Part shown: positions 33,507 through 47,260 of the stretch, piece after piece
How the letters are laid out: the number at the start of each line of letters is the position of its first letter
Position numbering within the stretch: position 1 is the stretch's first letter
From: Ophioderma brevispina
Taxonomy: Eukaryota > Echinodermata > Ophiuroidea > Amphilepidida > Ophiodermatidae
Direction: 5' to 3'
Length of the DNA: 64,000 bases
Assembly: GCA_023653785.1 (NCBI GenBank)
Contig: JAMKCH010014282.1
Coordinates: forward strand, 1 to 64,000
The notes under the pieces: generated by a model
What the model was told of the DNA's origin: nothing
Database searches by the model: none
Seen by the model: the letters and a program-made list of their open reading frames with translations, nothing else
Program-made: the position numbers and the translations under genes

Positions 33507-34162
33507 TTTCACATCTTGTTAATCCTTCTCTTTTTCAATGATCTCGTTTTTACCATGCGCAATTCATTATTTCTGCTATTAGATACCGTCACTATGTTAG
33601 AAGTTGCTGGAGCAATTTTTATGTTCGTCTTGGAGCATTTTGTATGTAAGCCTTTTAAGAGACTGCTTAAAAACCCAACCGCAATTTGATCGGTGGGTCC
33701 TGGCGGTTATGTTTTTATTGTTAAAAACAAATGCAAGAAGGTCGGATGCGCAATAGCTGCCATTTGTCAGAATTCCCGTTAAGCATATTATTATGCAAAG
33801 TTTTTGGACAGTAGCTCTTAAAATGGTTCTTCAGGCAACACAAATTAAAAGTCATCCTAATACATAGCAGCACACAAATGTATTACATGACAGCTATTGC
33901 ACTTACCACCTTCTTGCACTCACACTTCGAAATATAAACTTAGTGGTTACAACCGGAAAGCACCGGGCCGAACCAGCGAGTAACCGGCGGCTACGTTTTT
34001 TAGAACAGCGAAGACGTGAAAGCCAACGAAACAAACAACACATCGCGATAATATCAGCATTTATTGAGATGGTCTTGTACACACGTAAGTGAATAAGGGG
34101 GGTCTTGGAACCCTCATTCCGGTAAACGTATTTCTCATAGAAATAATAGGACTAACAAATCA
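33507..34162. other. No gene recognised
   Basis: Unique-looking intergenic or intronic sequence. A locally GC-rich stretch around 33955-34010 has no open frame worth reporting. Confidence 0.4.
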
Positions 34163-34502
34163 GCGCGCCAATTTGGATGAAAAAACGACCACTTTTTTGT
34201 GACGACGGGTGGAAATCTTAGGCGGGTTGCAACAGCCTCCTAGTTACAGGTTAAGACGTGCAAAATTTGCCGATGTCTTAAAGTTTCCGATACCGCAGCA
34301 TGAAGAATTTGCGCAGGTTTGCACAACGAAGCAAAATCCAGGGTGTTGAAACAACACTGAATGTGGAACAAAATATTTTCTACAGATTCTAGATTGATAT
34401 AATAGTGGCTTTAACACAAACACACCCTCTCACACTCATTGTCATCTATTGTAACTACAACTTTCATCGCCAGAAAGCCTTAATTCCGATGTGTAACCTT
34501 TA
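34163..34502. repeat. Exact 340-base direct repeat, copy 1
   Basis: Identical to 34659-34998 at an offset of 496 bases, with no mismatch seen by eye. It begins GCGCGCCAATTTGGATGAAA and ends GATGTGTAACCTTTA. Confidence 0.95.
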
Positions 34503-34636
34503 GGTTATACACCACTAACCTGGCTGCCGTAAGGATCAAAAATCTTGGGTGGACTACTTTCTTGCATGGCATCTGGAAAAAGTGCTTTAAAATGTCTGAA
34601 AATGCACTAGTTATATTAAGAAAGTGATGAAATTTC

Positions 34637-34658
34637 AAAAAAAAAAAAAAAAAAAAAA
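34637..34658. repeat. Poly(A) run at the junction of the exact repeat
   Basis: A run of 22 A ends exactly where the second copy of the 340-base repeat begins. Confidence 0.95.
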
Positions 34659-34998
34659 GCGCGCCAATTTGGATGAAAAAACGACCACTTTTTTGTGACG
34701 ACGGGTGGAAATCTTAGGCGGGTTGCAACAGCCTCCTAGTTACAGGTTAAGACGTGCAAAATTTGCCGATGTCTTAAAGTTTCCGATACCGCAGCATGAA
34801 GAATTTGCGCAGGTTTGCACAACGAAGCAAAATCCAGGGTGTTGAAACAACACTGAATGTGGAACAAAATATTTTCTACAGATTCTAGATTGATATAATA
34901 GTGGCTTTAACACAAACACACCCTCTCACACTCATTGTCATCTATTGTAACTACAACTTTCATCGCCAGAAAGCCTTAATTCCGATGTGTAACCTTTA
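34659..34998. repeat. Exact 340-base direct repeat, copy 2
   Basis: Second copy of 34163-34502, following the poly(A) run. The flanking sequence after it (CATCACTGACAACG) differs from that after copy 1. Confidence 0.95.
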
Positions 34999-36641
34999 CA
35001 TCACTGACAACGTATAATGTTTGTTAAAGCTTGTAGTGCAAACAACAAAAATTCGCGACAACTATTTAGGAAAAATGAGTATGTTGTACATTGTGGACAT
35101 TGACAGTTTATTCATTTGAGCAAGCTTTCAATTCAAGTATCCTTGTTTACTGGTCAAAATAGCGATTGGTTATGTTTTTGCTAAAAATCATCAAAATCCA
35201 CGTCCTTCGGTCTTTCTATGTCAAACGAGACGAATTACTTCAAAAAAAACGTCTATCCCCTCAGACATGGTATTGAACATGTTGAACATACTGTTGCCTG
35301 CGGAGGGCTCGCGAGAAATGTATATGCTTGTATGATTTTCTAGCCGTCTCATCTCTTACAGGCAAAATATGCATTCAATGAGTTGAAAAGAGACTGTGAC
35401 GGTTCTATTATTTTCTTTGTCTATGAATTGATTTGATTCAAATACTTAATACTAATGCTCTAAAACTAATTACATCAAGCTATTTTAAATATATTGATTT
35501 GAATGGAAACGGTACAGATGTATTTTACGGGGGGTTTTGTTAGCAGATTGCTGCCAGAATTTCTTGTAAAATGCTATAGATTTTTCCTGTAAATTTAGTA
35601 CTAATAGTATAATTGCCCGAAAATTCATTTATAATGTACGATAATGTTGATACCCCTTCGAAAAAAATCGAATAAAGCTCCAGTTGTAGTCGTTTTATAC
35701 GACTGGTAAATTGGAATTAAAAATGTACGTATTTTGCCCCTGTATTCTACCAAATTTGCACACAAATACGGCCTCTTTTCGTATTGTGTAAGTACACTTT
35801 TAGGACATCTCAAAGTGTATGTATAACATTAAAAACCCGGGTTCTGGTGAATTATTGGACATATAACTTCCATAAACGTTAGATGGAAAAAGTTGTGATT
35901 TATCTGTGTATTGGTTGAAGGTGTATATTTTGCATACTTTTTGCAGAGGGATTAAAAACTCAAAGATCCTATTTATCTAGAAGAAGCTTTATCTTACTAT
36001 TAGTTATTTTTATTTGTATTAATGTTACGAGGCTGTTTTTCTGTTGTTTATCTGTACAAATCTTTTAAGTTCTCAATAACGAACAACTATAGGAAGAGTT
36101 ATTGGCAATTAGAGTCAAATGATGTTTTAAAAAATCTTAAAAACAACGACTTCGGAGTGTCTATGGTACAATTTGAAATGAATGACTTCCCAGGAGATTA
36201 TTTATTGTTTTGTCATCCAAACAGACATTGCGTATATGGGTCACTTTGGATGTCACAACCCTCAACAGTATAGTGAAAACTTTCTTGATACGAAAACAGC
36301 CATTTTGTTTAAGGATGCAGTTTTTTGCGGCATTTCTATGCGGTGCTCAAATGGTTAACTTGTCTTTCAAGATTTGAGTTAATTTCAAATTCAAATTGCC
36401 AAAATTTCTGATTATCAAAGTGGTATTTATTGTGAAAATGCAGAATGAAATTTCTCATATTAAAACATCTTCGATTGGAATTAAAAGAAAATAATTCCTC
36501 TACCTCCTAAATAAAATGAAGTGTAAATCGGGTTTGGCATTCAATTTATTGACTAATTTCCATGAGTAATCTTTTAGTATTACCAGTAATCATTGTTATT
36601 TCATTAGATGGCTGTGATAATGTGAATATATTTTCTACATG
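34999..36641. other. No gene recognised
   Basis: AT-rich sequence. The open frame at 36022-36273 (plus) shows no known motif and no splice sites. Confidence 0.4.
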
Positions 36642-36877
36642 CACTGCAAAAAACTAGGGTGATAAATTAACCACCGCCGGGTTTAGGAGTGATCAACAAC
36701 AAATAGGGTGTCAAATTCAACATTTGGTGTATTTTAACACCCCATTGTTTTATTTTAACATCCAAAACAGTGGTTTACAAACACAAAAGGCGTGAAATTT
36801 TGACACCCTCTTGGTGTTTGCTGGTCCCTCCGAGAACACGGTGGTTTAATTTTTAACACACCCTATGTTTTGCTGTG
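36642..36877. mobile_element. MITE with CACTGCAAAA / TTTTGCTGTG termini
   Basis: Left end CACTGCAAAAAACTAGGGTG pairs with the reverse complement of CACACCCTATGTTTTGCTGTG. The interior is rich in GGTGTCAAATT and TTTAACACCC motifs in both orientations. About 236 bases, non-coding. Confidence 0.85.
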
Positions 36878-39029
36878 TGTACTCAAAATCACATTTACTT
36901 TATGCGCTTGTTTATTCTAAGTTTACACAGAGAAAGTATAAGTTAGTTTAAGTATTAATCAACTAAGTTGCTGAAACTCAAAATAAATATCGTAGGTATG
37001 TGGGGAACAAGCAAAGAAAAGGAAACAAAAAAACGAAAACGATTTTGATGGTGTCGGTTACCTATGTTTTACACAGATCATTAATGATATTAATTTGGCT
37101 GTAAAGTAATCATGTAAGTAACCTTTGTCATAAGCCTATCTAAACTGAGAATGGGACCCTCTGATATTAACCTAAATACCTAACCACGATACTATGTTAC
37201 CTTATATACAGGGAAAATATAAAAAAAGTAAATATATAAGAACATTAATTTATACCCCGCCATTTACTTCCTTTCTAATAATATGTATTGCCAAATTAAT
37301 GAAACCTATATCATACCAAAACTGGAAAGGGTTTCAACAAGAAGTTTTTGACCTATCTATGTAAAAAAAATTGAAGGAAAATAGTTCTAGCCATTAGTAT
37401 GGTTTGTGACCTTTCTGTGTTACATAATTTGTCTTGTTGTTGGTATAACTTGGACCTTTGTACGTAACATTAGTGATTTATTTGTTTTTTCAACAATTCA
37501 ATTTAATGTCCTCTTAAGAAACATGGGTGTTGTAAAAATGCAAAGTCAATGTTACTATTTTTTGCACAATTACCTTAAACTTAATACATGCTACGGTATG
37601 TTTTGTTAACTTTCTCAAATGAAATAAGGGGTATTTGTGAAATTCTTCTCCCCACCCCGAACGTATAGTTAATATGTCTCAACATATTTATTTCCAATTT
37701 AAAGCCCCCACCCGCGCCGCTAAAATTTAGCTCCATGGTCTCAGTTAGACGTGAAAATCCTTAAATGGAATGTAATTAGAACAAAATGCGCGCGAAAGCG
37801 CGCGGAAATTTACCAATTTTATAAACTATCTATTTTGTGGTAAAAAAACAAAAAAAAGATGAGTTATTGTGGTTGCAACATCACATAATGAACAGGTATC
37901 ACATAGGGGAGATCCTATGAACCACCCCCGAGGATTGTTCCGGATTTTTATAGCCTATGATAAAGGATAAGAGAAAAAGACAATCCTTGCGGTAATTAAA
38001 AAACTCAAAGCAAAATACTTTTTTGTCAATTTTCCAGGCCTATAGACTCATTATAAGAGATTTTCTTTTTCGGATCTCTATTTGAACTTTTGACTGATAT
38101 CACATTATGGTATTTTGCCATATTATGGATCTTTCACTTTATTTTTTTTATACCCCCCCACCCCGTTATTTACAGGAAAGCCCCCCCCTACTGTAAATCT
38201 TACAGGGAAAACACTGGCAGCAAAATTCTGCCAACAAAAATCCCATAAAGACTAAGATTTTATCGTTTCCATCGGAATCACTTTTATATTTTACCGTTTT
38301 TAATGCATTATGTCCCCCTTTTTACCAAAATTAAAGGTCCATTGTCCGTCGCTATATGTCCATCGTCTCCTTTGTGGACCCCCAGAATTGACCCGTCCCT
38401 ACCCCCCGGGTCAAAATTTGGTTATCAGAGAAAGCTACTAGTTTCTCATTACCCTGTGAAATATTAGGGCTAAGGAGTTTGGTTTTGGATGTCCCTATGA
38501 GCGAAATATTGCCCCTTTTGGGCGACCTAATATTAGTTTTACCATGTGCTCTATGGTTACAAGATGTGCTTTTTAGCTTCATTTCAAAACGGGTTGAAAT
38601 ATCGGCGCGACACATTACAGATAGGTTTTGAGCTGTAAGGCATACTCTCAAGGTTAAAAATGTATTAGGGACTAATATTATGCAACGTAAAATTTGGTTG
38701 ACATTTGTGGATATATAGGCCTACTAAGTTAGTATCTTCGTCAGTGTGCTTTTTATTTTCAACCATTTCAGGGAATCTCTTCGTCCGTAATATAATAACT
38801 CGCCATCAAATATTTTTCCGTGTTTGATTTGAATACAATTTTTTTACATATATACTGTAATTTTCACCAGTAAGTTCTTTGGCAGAAAATGGTCAGTTTA
38901 AAATACGCAAAAATTTATTTTTTGTGTGGCAAAATCGTCTCCGATACAGATACACCACATTGTATAATATAAACTTCGACCAGACTTCTATTACACGATG
39001 AGCTACATAACGTCATCTACAAGGACAAA
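36878..39029. other. No gene recognised
   Basis: Includes a GCGCGCGAAAGCGCGCGG palindrome near 37788-37805 and several C-runs near 38155-38190. The minus-strand open frame 38352-38651 has no recognisable motif. Confidence 0.4.
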
Positions 39030-39215
39030 CTTCCAGTGGGTTGTACTTGTTACCATACAATGACATGAACTGACAATGTGAGAAAATGTATCAAATATGG
39101 CTATACTCCACAAGACAGGTTCGTTTAATTTATTTTTTATTAAATAAACTGGTGTACTGAAAGCTAATGAACTGTGCCAAGGGAACGAGATTTAACTAGC
39201 TCATAGTGATAGGCT
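39030..39215. repeat. Dispersed repeat, related to 13560-13760
   Basis: Shares the strings described at 13560-13760, ending TTAACTAGCTCATAGTGATA. Confidence 0.55.
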
Positions 39216-39821
39216 ACCCAGTGTTGATCGAGAATATTTTTTGGAGATGAATCTCGCCCAAATTATTTTTACCATTGATCGAGAGATCACTTTATAAGCT
39301 GTAGCACGGTGGTTTTCAGTTAGGCCTACAGAAAACAGACGAATACAGATGGGTCTGTTTGGAAGACTTTCATTGGCGTTTGGGTATGATTTCCAAAAGT
39401 GAAAATCTATTATATCTACAAATTGGAATGTTATTTTTGTTTAGTAATTGGTATATGAAAAGAGCTTGTGATATAGTATCATAATATGCAAAAAACTCAA
39501 TTTCGCCAAAATGGTCGATTGGCCTGTTTGGAAGACTCATGACGATATGTCCTCTCTGTGTTTCCAGTGTCGCGTCGCATTACCCATCAATAATATCAGC
39601 TCGTGATGTCTTTGACATCAAATTTCTATTATCTTCTTCTTAAGTCATTACACATTTTCTTATTGTTATTGTATTAATAAATTTACGCTGGTTTTCCATT
39701 ACTGTCAGTGTTATGAATTTCTATAGTTTTACTAAATACTAATGTATTTAAATACGCTGACTCTTTTGTACAGTATTAAAGAACAAAGCTATTTCTGCTC
39801 TAATATATTTATTAATCTTAC

Positions 39822-39876
39822 CTACTTCAATATGCTCGAAATGCGACAAGAAAACAAATGTCAGCAGAAACACCAC
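39822..39876 (-). CDS. Candidate signal-peptide exon
   Basis: A 55-base segment lies between a good acceptor (TTTCTTTACACAG) and a consensus donor (AG|GTAAGA). It encodes VVFLLTFVFLSHFEHIEV and one base. The hydrophobic core of about 10 residues looks like a secretory signal. It leaves in phase 1 with G, which is what the first lectin exon at 26041 needs (giving Asp). No in-frame ATG is seen in the exon or just upstream; a start codon would have to lie in the preceding exon, or be lost by an indel. The link to the lectin-receptor gene is an inference across about 14 kb of repeat-filled intron. Confidence 0.42.
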
Positions 39877-40055
39877 CTGTGTAAAGAAATGGAAATATAA
39901 ACACATAGCATTAACTTCTTTCAACAATTTGACAGTTATATTAATATTTGTTGGTATCGTTAGTTCGATGTCAAGAGAATTCCATTCAAATCACATTTGA
40001 AGAAGAAGGAAGATAGGAAAATGAGAAGAATACAACTAATTTGTTAAAATCTCAC

Positions 40056-40150
40056 CTTTTCACGGAGCTGAAACCCGATAGCCTTCCAATGAGTGGCGAA
40101 ACCAAGAATAAATTAGCTCTCGTAATAATGAAAGAAGGCAATCAAGTTGA
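40056..40150 (-). other. Candidate upstream (leader) exon, 3' border only
   Basis: The donor GTGAGAT at 40050-40055 follows TCCGTGAAAAG. The frame before it is open for about 15 codons and would join the 39876 exon in phase. No ATG was found, so it may be untranslated or damaged. Confidence 0.2.
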
Positions 40151-40849
40151 CAAAAGACAAGAGTAAAATGAAATGGCTTCTTTTATGACTGACGTGGGAC
40201 AACAACAGGTGGTTGGTAAAAGGTCTCAATATGTTCGATATTGTGACAGCGAGCAATTAGTTTCTATCGTGGATACCATAAATTATTAGGCTCATATAGG
40301 TCGTGTTACTAAATATCGTCCTAGTTACCTTTGTACGTGAGGCTACTATTGAACGATTTAACCAAAGTCACGTTTCAAACTGATGGATATTTTTATCAAT
40401 ATTTTTCTTTGTATATAAGCTTTTAAACAGAGTATATTTGAATTGAATGTTGTCATAGTAACTGTTTCGTAAGAAATGTTCATGAAAATGATGAAGCTAC
40501 ATGTTCCATTTGTTTTAGATATGAGTTGAACACATTACTTTTACATTGGGACCCCAATAAGCTGTAATGTCGTCTTTAATTAGTGGAAATTTCAACTTAT
40601 TTCATTCAGGATTTCCAGAGATCCCGTTTAGTATCAATTTAAACACAACAAGACCCTTGTTTATAGAATCCTCTTTTTCACTGCATGCAAACACATTTCT
40701 GCGTAATTGCTGATGGAGTTGCATTCTCTTTAAAATAGGTATTGGAAGTCTGTAGAGAATACCATTACTGATGACGTTATAACATTCTTTCATGATCCAT
40801 ACATGCCACAAGCTCCAGTTAATGTAGCAACACCCCATCGAGTCATTAT

Positions 40850-41578
40850 GGCCCGTATTCTCAAACGATGTTTAACGCTAATCACTGGTTAAATCGCAAT
40901 TTAAACGCCCGCTAAAATAAACGCAATTCTCAAAGCATGGTTAACTTTAAACACTGTTTAAATTTTAGCCGAACATCGTTAAACATGCCTAAAACGTTGT
41001 TAAACTTAGACTTGGTCCGGGGGTAGTTTAAGGCGTGTTTAACTTCACGTTTTCATCAAATGCCTGATATTTTCAGCTCTATGTGATACTCGTGGTTAGA
41101 CCAGTTACCTCCTTTATTTCTCTTATCTTTCTTTTCCGAGTCCTCAGTTCATTTCTTCTCGTCCATTTTTCCTTTGCTTCTCTTTTCATGCTCGTGTTTA
41201 TCTGTTATAGTATTGAATGATAGCAAGTGCGGCAGAACGACATAAAACAGTTTTAAATAGGCCCGGGCTTTTGTCTCCATCAGTCAACAAATTCTAAAGC
41301 TCCTTGCGTAACGCGACATTCTTGAAATTTACCCGTGGGCTTCATGCGTTGCATTGGTTACATTACAACTACGGAAGGCATTGTCTGGCATAGATATTGT
41401 TCACGCAGGCGAAGATAAGTCACAGTTCAGTGGATGATATTTACGGCGTTGAAATACAGTGGTTAGCTAAACGACTTGTTAAAATATTTAACCTGCGGTT
41501 TTCTAAACAGTGCGTTTAGCTAACCACAGTTTAGGCCTAACCACCGTTTATTTTAAACATCGTTTGAGAATACGGCCC
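40850..41578. mobile_element. DNA-transposon-like element with 25-base inverted termini
   Basis: Left end GGCCCGTATTCTCAAACGAT and right end ATCGTTTGAGAATACGGCCC. Subterminal GGTTAAAC and AAACGCC motifs recur in both orientations. It is flanked by TTAT and TATA, so a TA or TAT target duplication is possible. About 730 bases with no transposase frame, so non-autonomous. Confidence 0.85.
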
Positions 41579-44500
41579 TATAGGTTTAGCAATACGAAAG
41601 CACCAAATTCGCGCAAGCTGGTTTTGTCAATGTGGACTGACCATAAGCTGGGGAACTGGAGCCCCGCAGAACTCCACTACCCGAATCTGCTACAGAGAGT
41701 ATGCAATACTACATCATATATCAACATTTATGCAAAGTTGTACCTAGATCCTCCAACAAAAATTCCAGGAGTACAGTAAACCAGCTGTTTGATTCTGACA
41801 GTTGCAGTGTTCATTATACAGGTGTCTGGATTGTTATCCTGAAATGTGTGTAGAGCGCCCTCGACATTGGCTTTCTTTTCCCATCTATTGCATACCCTCT
41901 GTACTGATGATAATTCTTAAACACTTGAGATTGTTTACGCAATTTCATTGGTTCCTAGCCGTGTGATATTTTACAATGAAAGTGCTTTAAATGTCTGCTT
42001 ATAACTTGTCCTCATATCTAAGAGAATTAATTTCCAACTTAAAGCCGGTCAAAATAAATTCTTATGATATCATTTCTTCACGGTTGTAATTTACAAGCAT
42101 ATCTATACGTACGGCACTAATATTATTTCAAAATACCAAAAATGTAATTGTTAATGGTATTGGATACTTATCTTTCACACTAAGATCTATCAAGGAGTAA
42201 AGGTTACATTTTAGTATCTGGTCGTTGTTTGGGCAATTGGGAAAAGGGCCAAAAACCATAATTGTTAATTTTGTTCCTACAAAAGCAATCATTAAAATAT
42301 CAGAGTTGGTACAAGTCTAAATGTTAAATATATTTATTTTACTATTTTCGTGTTTATATTAACGGGGGAGTCGTTATGAAGTCTTCGAGCTTGATTGTTC
42401 TAGCATGGAAAACCACACTACAAAAAAAGAAATTTCAATTGAATTTGGCTTTTATTCATACAGTTAGTCTACATAAAAAGTTTTCGAATGAGGTGTATTT
42501 TCTGGCAAATCAGAATATATTTTTAATTAAAAAATAGTCTTGTGTTTTTCTTGAAGTACGAGTACAAGACATATTGGGAAAAAATCGTCCATGCATGTTA
42601 TCAAAACGTTTCATAGCAATTGCCTGAAAAAAGTTAATCAATCGTGGATTTTTAATTAATAAAAATATCATTCCAAATTCAACCATCGACCACTAAGAAA
42701 AGTTGGATGGAATCAGGGCCGTACGCAGGAATTTTTACGGGGGTGCGGGGCCTTCGAAAGTAGACTTTTTTGAAAAAATGTGCTAACCTCTCTAAAATAG
42801 TCCTTTTTTGAACATCTCAAAAGTGGACTTTTTAAAAAAAAGTGGTCTTTTTTTTTTTTAATTTGCCATATTTTTCTCATCGAAATTTTTGTCATTTTTA
42901 TCAAAAAAAAAATCGCAAAAAGGGACCTTTTTCCCTTTTTGTGAATTGGGGGGGGAGTGGGGGCCAGATTTTATACACATTAAAAATATTTTTTGTGCAT
43001 CGTCATCTTCATGCATGCACACTCCGGCCCTATGTAACAAGAAAATGGCTCGACCCGTGGGTTTTTTGTATTTATTTCCTAATTTCTATTGGATTCAATG
43101 CAATATATATTTACTAAATCACCAAATCAAAAATCAATGGTATCAATTTTCTGAGCATTTAATATATCATTTATTTAAAAGTGTCCAACCCAATTACAGC
43201 ATATGTTTTTCTCGGTTTCGTAGGAAGGGTCATCACCAACACCCTTTAATTTAAAAATTTCAATTGAATCCGACATTATATAATGTGAGCGGTAATTTTG
43301 AGTATTACAATAGGAATCACACCACTAAATAACTCCCCATAGACTTGTGTACAAAATGACCTCTCACCAAACGTCGATTTCTCGGCTATAAGCGACTGGT
43401 TACTTCAAAACTGAATTTTTTTGGAAGATTAACACCATACCTCTTCAACAAAAATGAAAAAGTCATATGATGAAGGCTGATTTTTTAGCTACAGAGCATC
43501 GAAAGATTTGCATGTTTTCAAAACGTTCACGCCTAGTTGAGTGTTACTAGAAACTAAAATTGTACAGTTTCCCCAAAACCATCAGAAATTAAACAAAAAT
43601 GGCACAGACAAAATCTTTACCATCCAAATGGTTTGTTACTAGTCCACACATTATGATTAATTTCAAATTTCATTTAAAAACACAACTCATCAACATTTTG
43701 TGACTCTTCATTTAGGCAAGGGCCATATTCCGGACGCCAACACTGTCTCGGCACTGACGTCGTCTGCTACACCTAGTTTATTTAGTGGTGTGGATTCCAA
43801 TAGCCCATAGAACACTGTACAAACTAATTCCCGGTTACTGTAATAAACCATATTTTAGCCTGTAGCATCATAATTGGAACGAAGTCAGCCAACATATTTT
43901 GCAGTTGACATAAGAAAAATACAAGCTTTCTAATGGTACCAAAATCTCGGGTTTGATGGTGTAAAAGGTGGGGTCGAGGCTGATGATCGGACGTCGTTGA
44001 AAACCTCATAGAATATGCACTTTGTACTTTTATCACAATTTGGATAATACAACTGTCTTTCTATAACACCATGAAAAAATGTAGCATTCCAACAATATTC
44101 AACATGGCGTCCCAAGTAGGAAAATTAAACCGAAGCTATAAAGTTGAATTGATTGAGTCCTGACGTATTCAATGTTGAATTATGACGCCATATTTAATTG
44201 CATGTAAAATGGGGAACACTTCTTCGAAAAAAATATCAATCACATGCAAAATTAACAACTTCCTGTGGAGAATGGAGCATAAACAAGTCCCAAGGAATGA
44301 CATATGGCCCCTAACTATTATTGGTAATCAGGGTGTATCCTACCTCAAGGCTAAATGACATCATTAAAGGCGGTCGCGTATCAGTGTTAATTAGTCTCCA
44401 TTCGTGCAGTATAATATTGTTTGAAAGAATATTCTATCTCATTTCCATGGATTAAAAAAAACAAACATCTATTAAAATGACAAAATGTGTAAATGGTGAC

Positions 44501-46169
44501 GACTTATTCAATTTCCATAACAAAGTAACGATGTATTCATTAGAGATACAACGCATATTATTCCTTTTTAATATCTATGTTAATTACGAATGGCATAGCG
44601 GAAAAGCGATATTAAGGTGGTGGCGTGTGGCGTCGTGTAGTACAATGGGTTTAGTTGTTCCTGGTCATAACTTGCTAAATATATTGTTCTTGGACATAAA
44701 ACTACACTACAAAACAATGGTAAAACTATAATTTGATAATTTTAAAGAAAATCATCACAACCCATGACGTTCTCCCATTTCGGTATCACTCGTACCATTG
44801 TGGGTCTAAGAAAGAACATATTAATTTGTTTATTTGCTATTATGTTAATTTATTTATTATTTATTATCCTGGGCCATTAAATTAACTAGAAACCATGATA
44901 CAACAACTTAACTGTGAAAGCAACAGCGTGTGGTTAAAGACCAACATGCCATGGGAAAAACAAAGACCATGGCAATTTATTTACAGCGCTATTTTCCAAG
45001 ATGGCCAAAATCTCATTGAAGAAAACCGTATATTTCTCATTATAATAGCCTATAGTGAGATGATTTTGGTGGCAAAATAAATATTTTCTGGGTCAAGGGT
45101 TCAATAAAACTATTCCCAAAACTGTCAGATGAATATAAAAGTGATGTTTATTTGCATTTACTGTTTTCCAAGGTGACGCAATGCTTTACAAGTACCTAAG
45201 AGTGTCAGAGTTACATCAATGTGGGAAAGTGATAAATAAAATACATATACATATTTAACCCAAGTCATACGTGATTCCTTTGTCGTCTATGAAACCAGAA
45301 CATGGCAAAAACATAAAAAACATTGGACAAATGTATAGGGTGCATTCAGTGGTGAATAGTTATGCATACCTCCATACAAGTGCTCGGGGAACATCAGCAT
45401 ATGGGCAAATCTTGTATTTGAAAAAAGATTTATTGTTTTAACAAGATGGGACATTATGTACATCAATGCCCAAGTTATAATAGTAAAAAACCCTTCAAAA
45501 GCCCAACGTGACGGTATAAGAAGGAAGAATTAACGCTTCAATCTATAAATAGCACTAATTGGCGAGTGAGATCAAATCAATTATTGATACAAGGACTTAT
45601 TACATATTTAAGGAAATTCCATACAATGTAAATACCCAGTACAGTATTTTGCCAAAACGTAATTTCTTTTTGTCACATGAAACATGTAAAGGCACGCACA
45701 ACAATATATCAATTCGAGATAACAATAAGGAACAATTCTGTAAATATAACATTCACGTCTTACATAACTCTTTACAACAGTTCAAAATAGTTACAATATT
45801 TAGGTAGCTTTATCAAATGGGAATGCTATGGCTGACATTATGGTCCAAAACGATATCATTCCTAACTGGCAAATACGAAATGCATTTTTCCTTTCTATAA
45901 ATTTTATACACTATACGTTAAATCTTATAAACAGTATTGTTGTAAAAAAAAACAAAAACACAAAAAAAACAAACAAAACAAAACATGAAAGCAATCACAG
46001 CATTTGTTTATTTTAACTAAACATTCACATTACTAATCAAAATATCAAGCGCATTTCAAACTTTTCCTATATTTCCCCGACCGTATGCAAGCCTCAGTTC
46101 AATATCTTTCAATGCTACTCTCGAGTGACAGAAACATACTATGTGAATACACTACCATAGGCCACTGTG
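41579..46169. other. No gene recognised
   Basis: AT-rich sequence without convincing exons. 42745-42960 has homopolymer-rich repeats of AGTAGACTTTTTT / AGTGGACTTTTT type. An ATTTATTTATT run near 44840-44865 resembles a retroelement tail. The open frame at 41590-41779 (plus) is unassigned. Confidence 0.4.
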
Positions 46170-46800
46170 TTGTAACTTATTTCCGCTTTCCGCTATTACA
46201 GGTTAATGTCAGCATATTTTACGACGTCTTGTGGACGTCAAGGCCAGAAATAACCCTTTAAATAAAAAAAAAACACAACCAAATGAGCCTTGTGCATACA
46301 TGATCCTGAATTTTTTATAATCCCACTGATTTAATGAATTTTAAATCAATTGGTCAGGATTTGGTATGTCCAAACACAATTGCAATAATATCATGATACA
46401 CTCGATTCTTACTGATCTTACAATATCCTTTCAGATGTGATGACTTATGTCCACACTTAAAAGAAAGGCGTTGCAGTTCAACGCATACAACCCCGCTCCT
46501 CACGTGAAGACCTCCAAAATGACCCAGCGTACAAGTTCACATAAAAATCCACGGGTTTACAAAATCATGGGAATCTTCTCTGTCTTTAAGATAATTTTGT
46601 CCAGCAGTTCAAGACGACGGGTTTTCCCTCGACGACACTAATATTCTGCATTTGCAATATAATCCAGGTATTCTATACCACCATCAGTCTGCTGCAAATG
46701 TCACATTTCGGACCAAAAAATGGAATCCCTTTTTGATTCCAAAACCTGAAGCTCTTTTGACTTAAAAGACGAAAGCAGGGCAGTCTAGCTTTCAAGCTCC
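46170..46800. repeat. Diverged direct duplication, copy A
   Basis: Related in order to 47880-48510. Shared strings include AAGGCCAGAAATA(A)CCCTTTAAA, GTTGCAGTTCAACG, TCCA(G)TAGTTCAAGACGACGGG and CTGAAGCTCTTT. On the minus strand one piece reads TRRLELLDKIIL then stop, similar to copy B. Confidence 0.7.
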
Positions 46801-46894
46801 TGTGATATTCAATATATATTTAACTCCTGACAGATGTATACAAAGATCTGTCATTATTGACATTTACAATAAACAATCACTAATTTCTTATAGA

Positions 46895-47260
46895 GTAGAT
46901 CGAACACTGTTAGAACACTGTTTAAAATTTTGCTGTTTAAAAAGAGGGTTGTTTAAAGTGCTGTTGTTTAGTTTAAACAACGTTGTTTAAGTTTTAAACA
47001 ACATTGTTGGGTTGTTCGTTATAACAGTGTGCTCTTAAACAAGGTTCGTATACTTTTAAACAACTTTTAAACAAAACTCGAAATCCTTTAACCGACTGAT
47101 GGTACCTGGTCGTCGCTTCAACCGTGTTTTAAAGTCAAATAAACAACTGTTTAAAAAAATTAAACAACTGATGCTTAAACAAGTTGATTAATTTTTTAGA
47201 AGGTGTGGAGCGATGACCAGGGTGGTTTAAACAGGTTTGTTTAAAATTTTAAAACTTGAT
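46895..47260. repeat. Cluster of TTTAAACAAC motifs (probable MITE remnant)
   Basis: GTTTAAAC, TTTAAACAAC and GTTGTTTAA occur repeatedly in both orientations, with AACACTGTT at the left. Exact ends are unclear. Confidence 0.6.
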
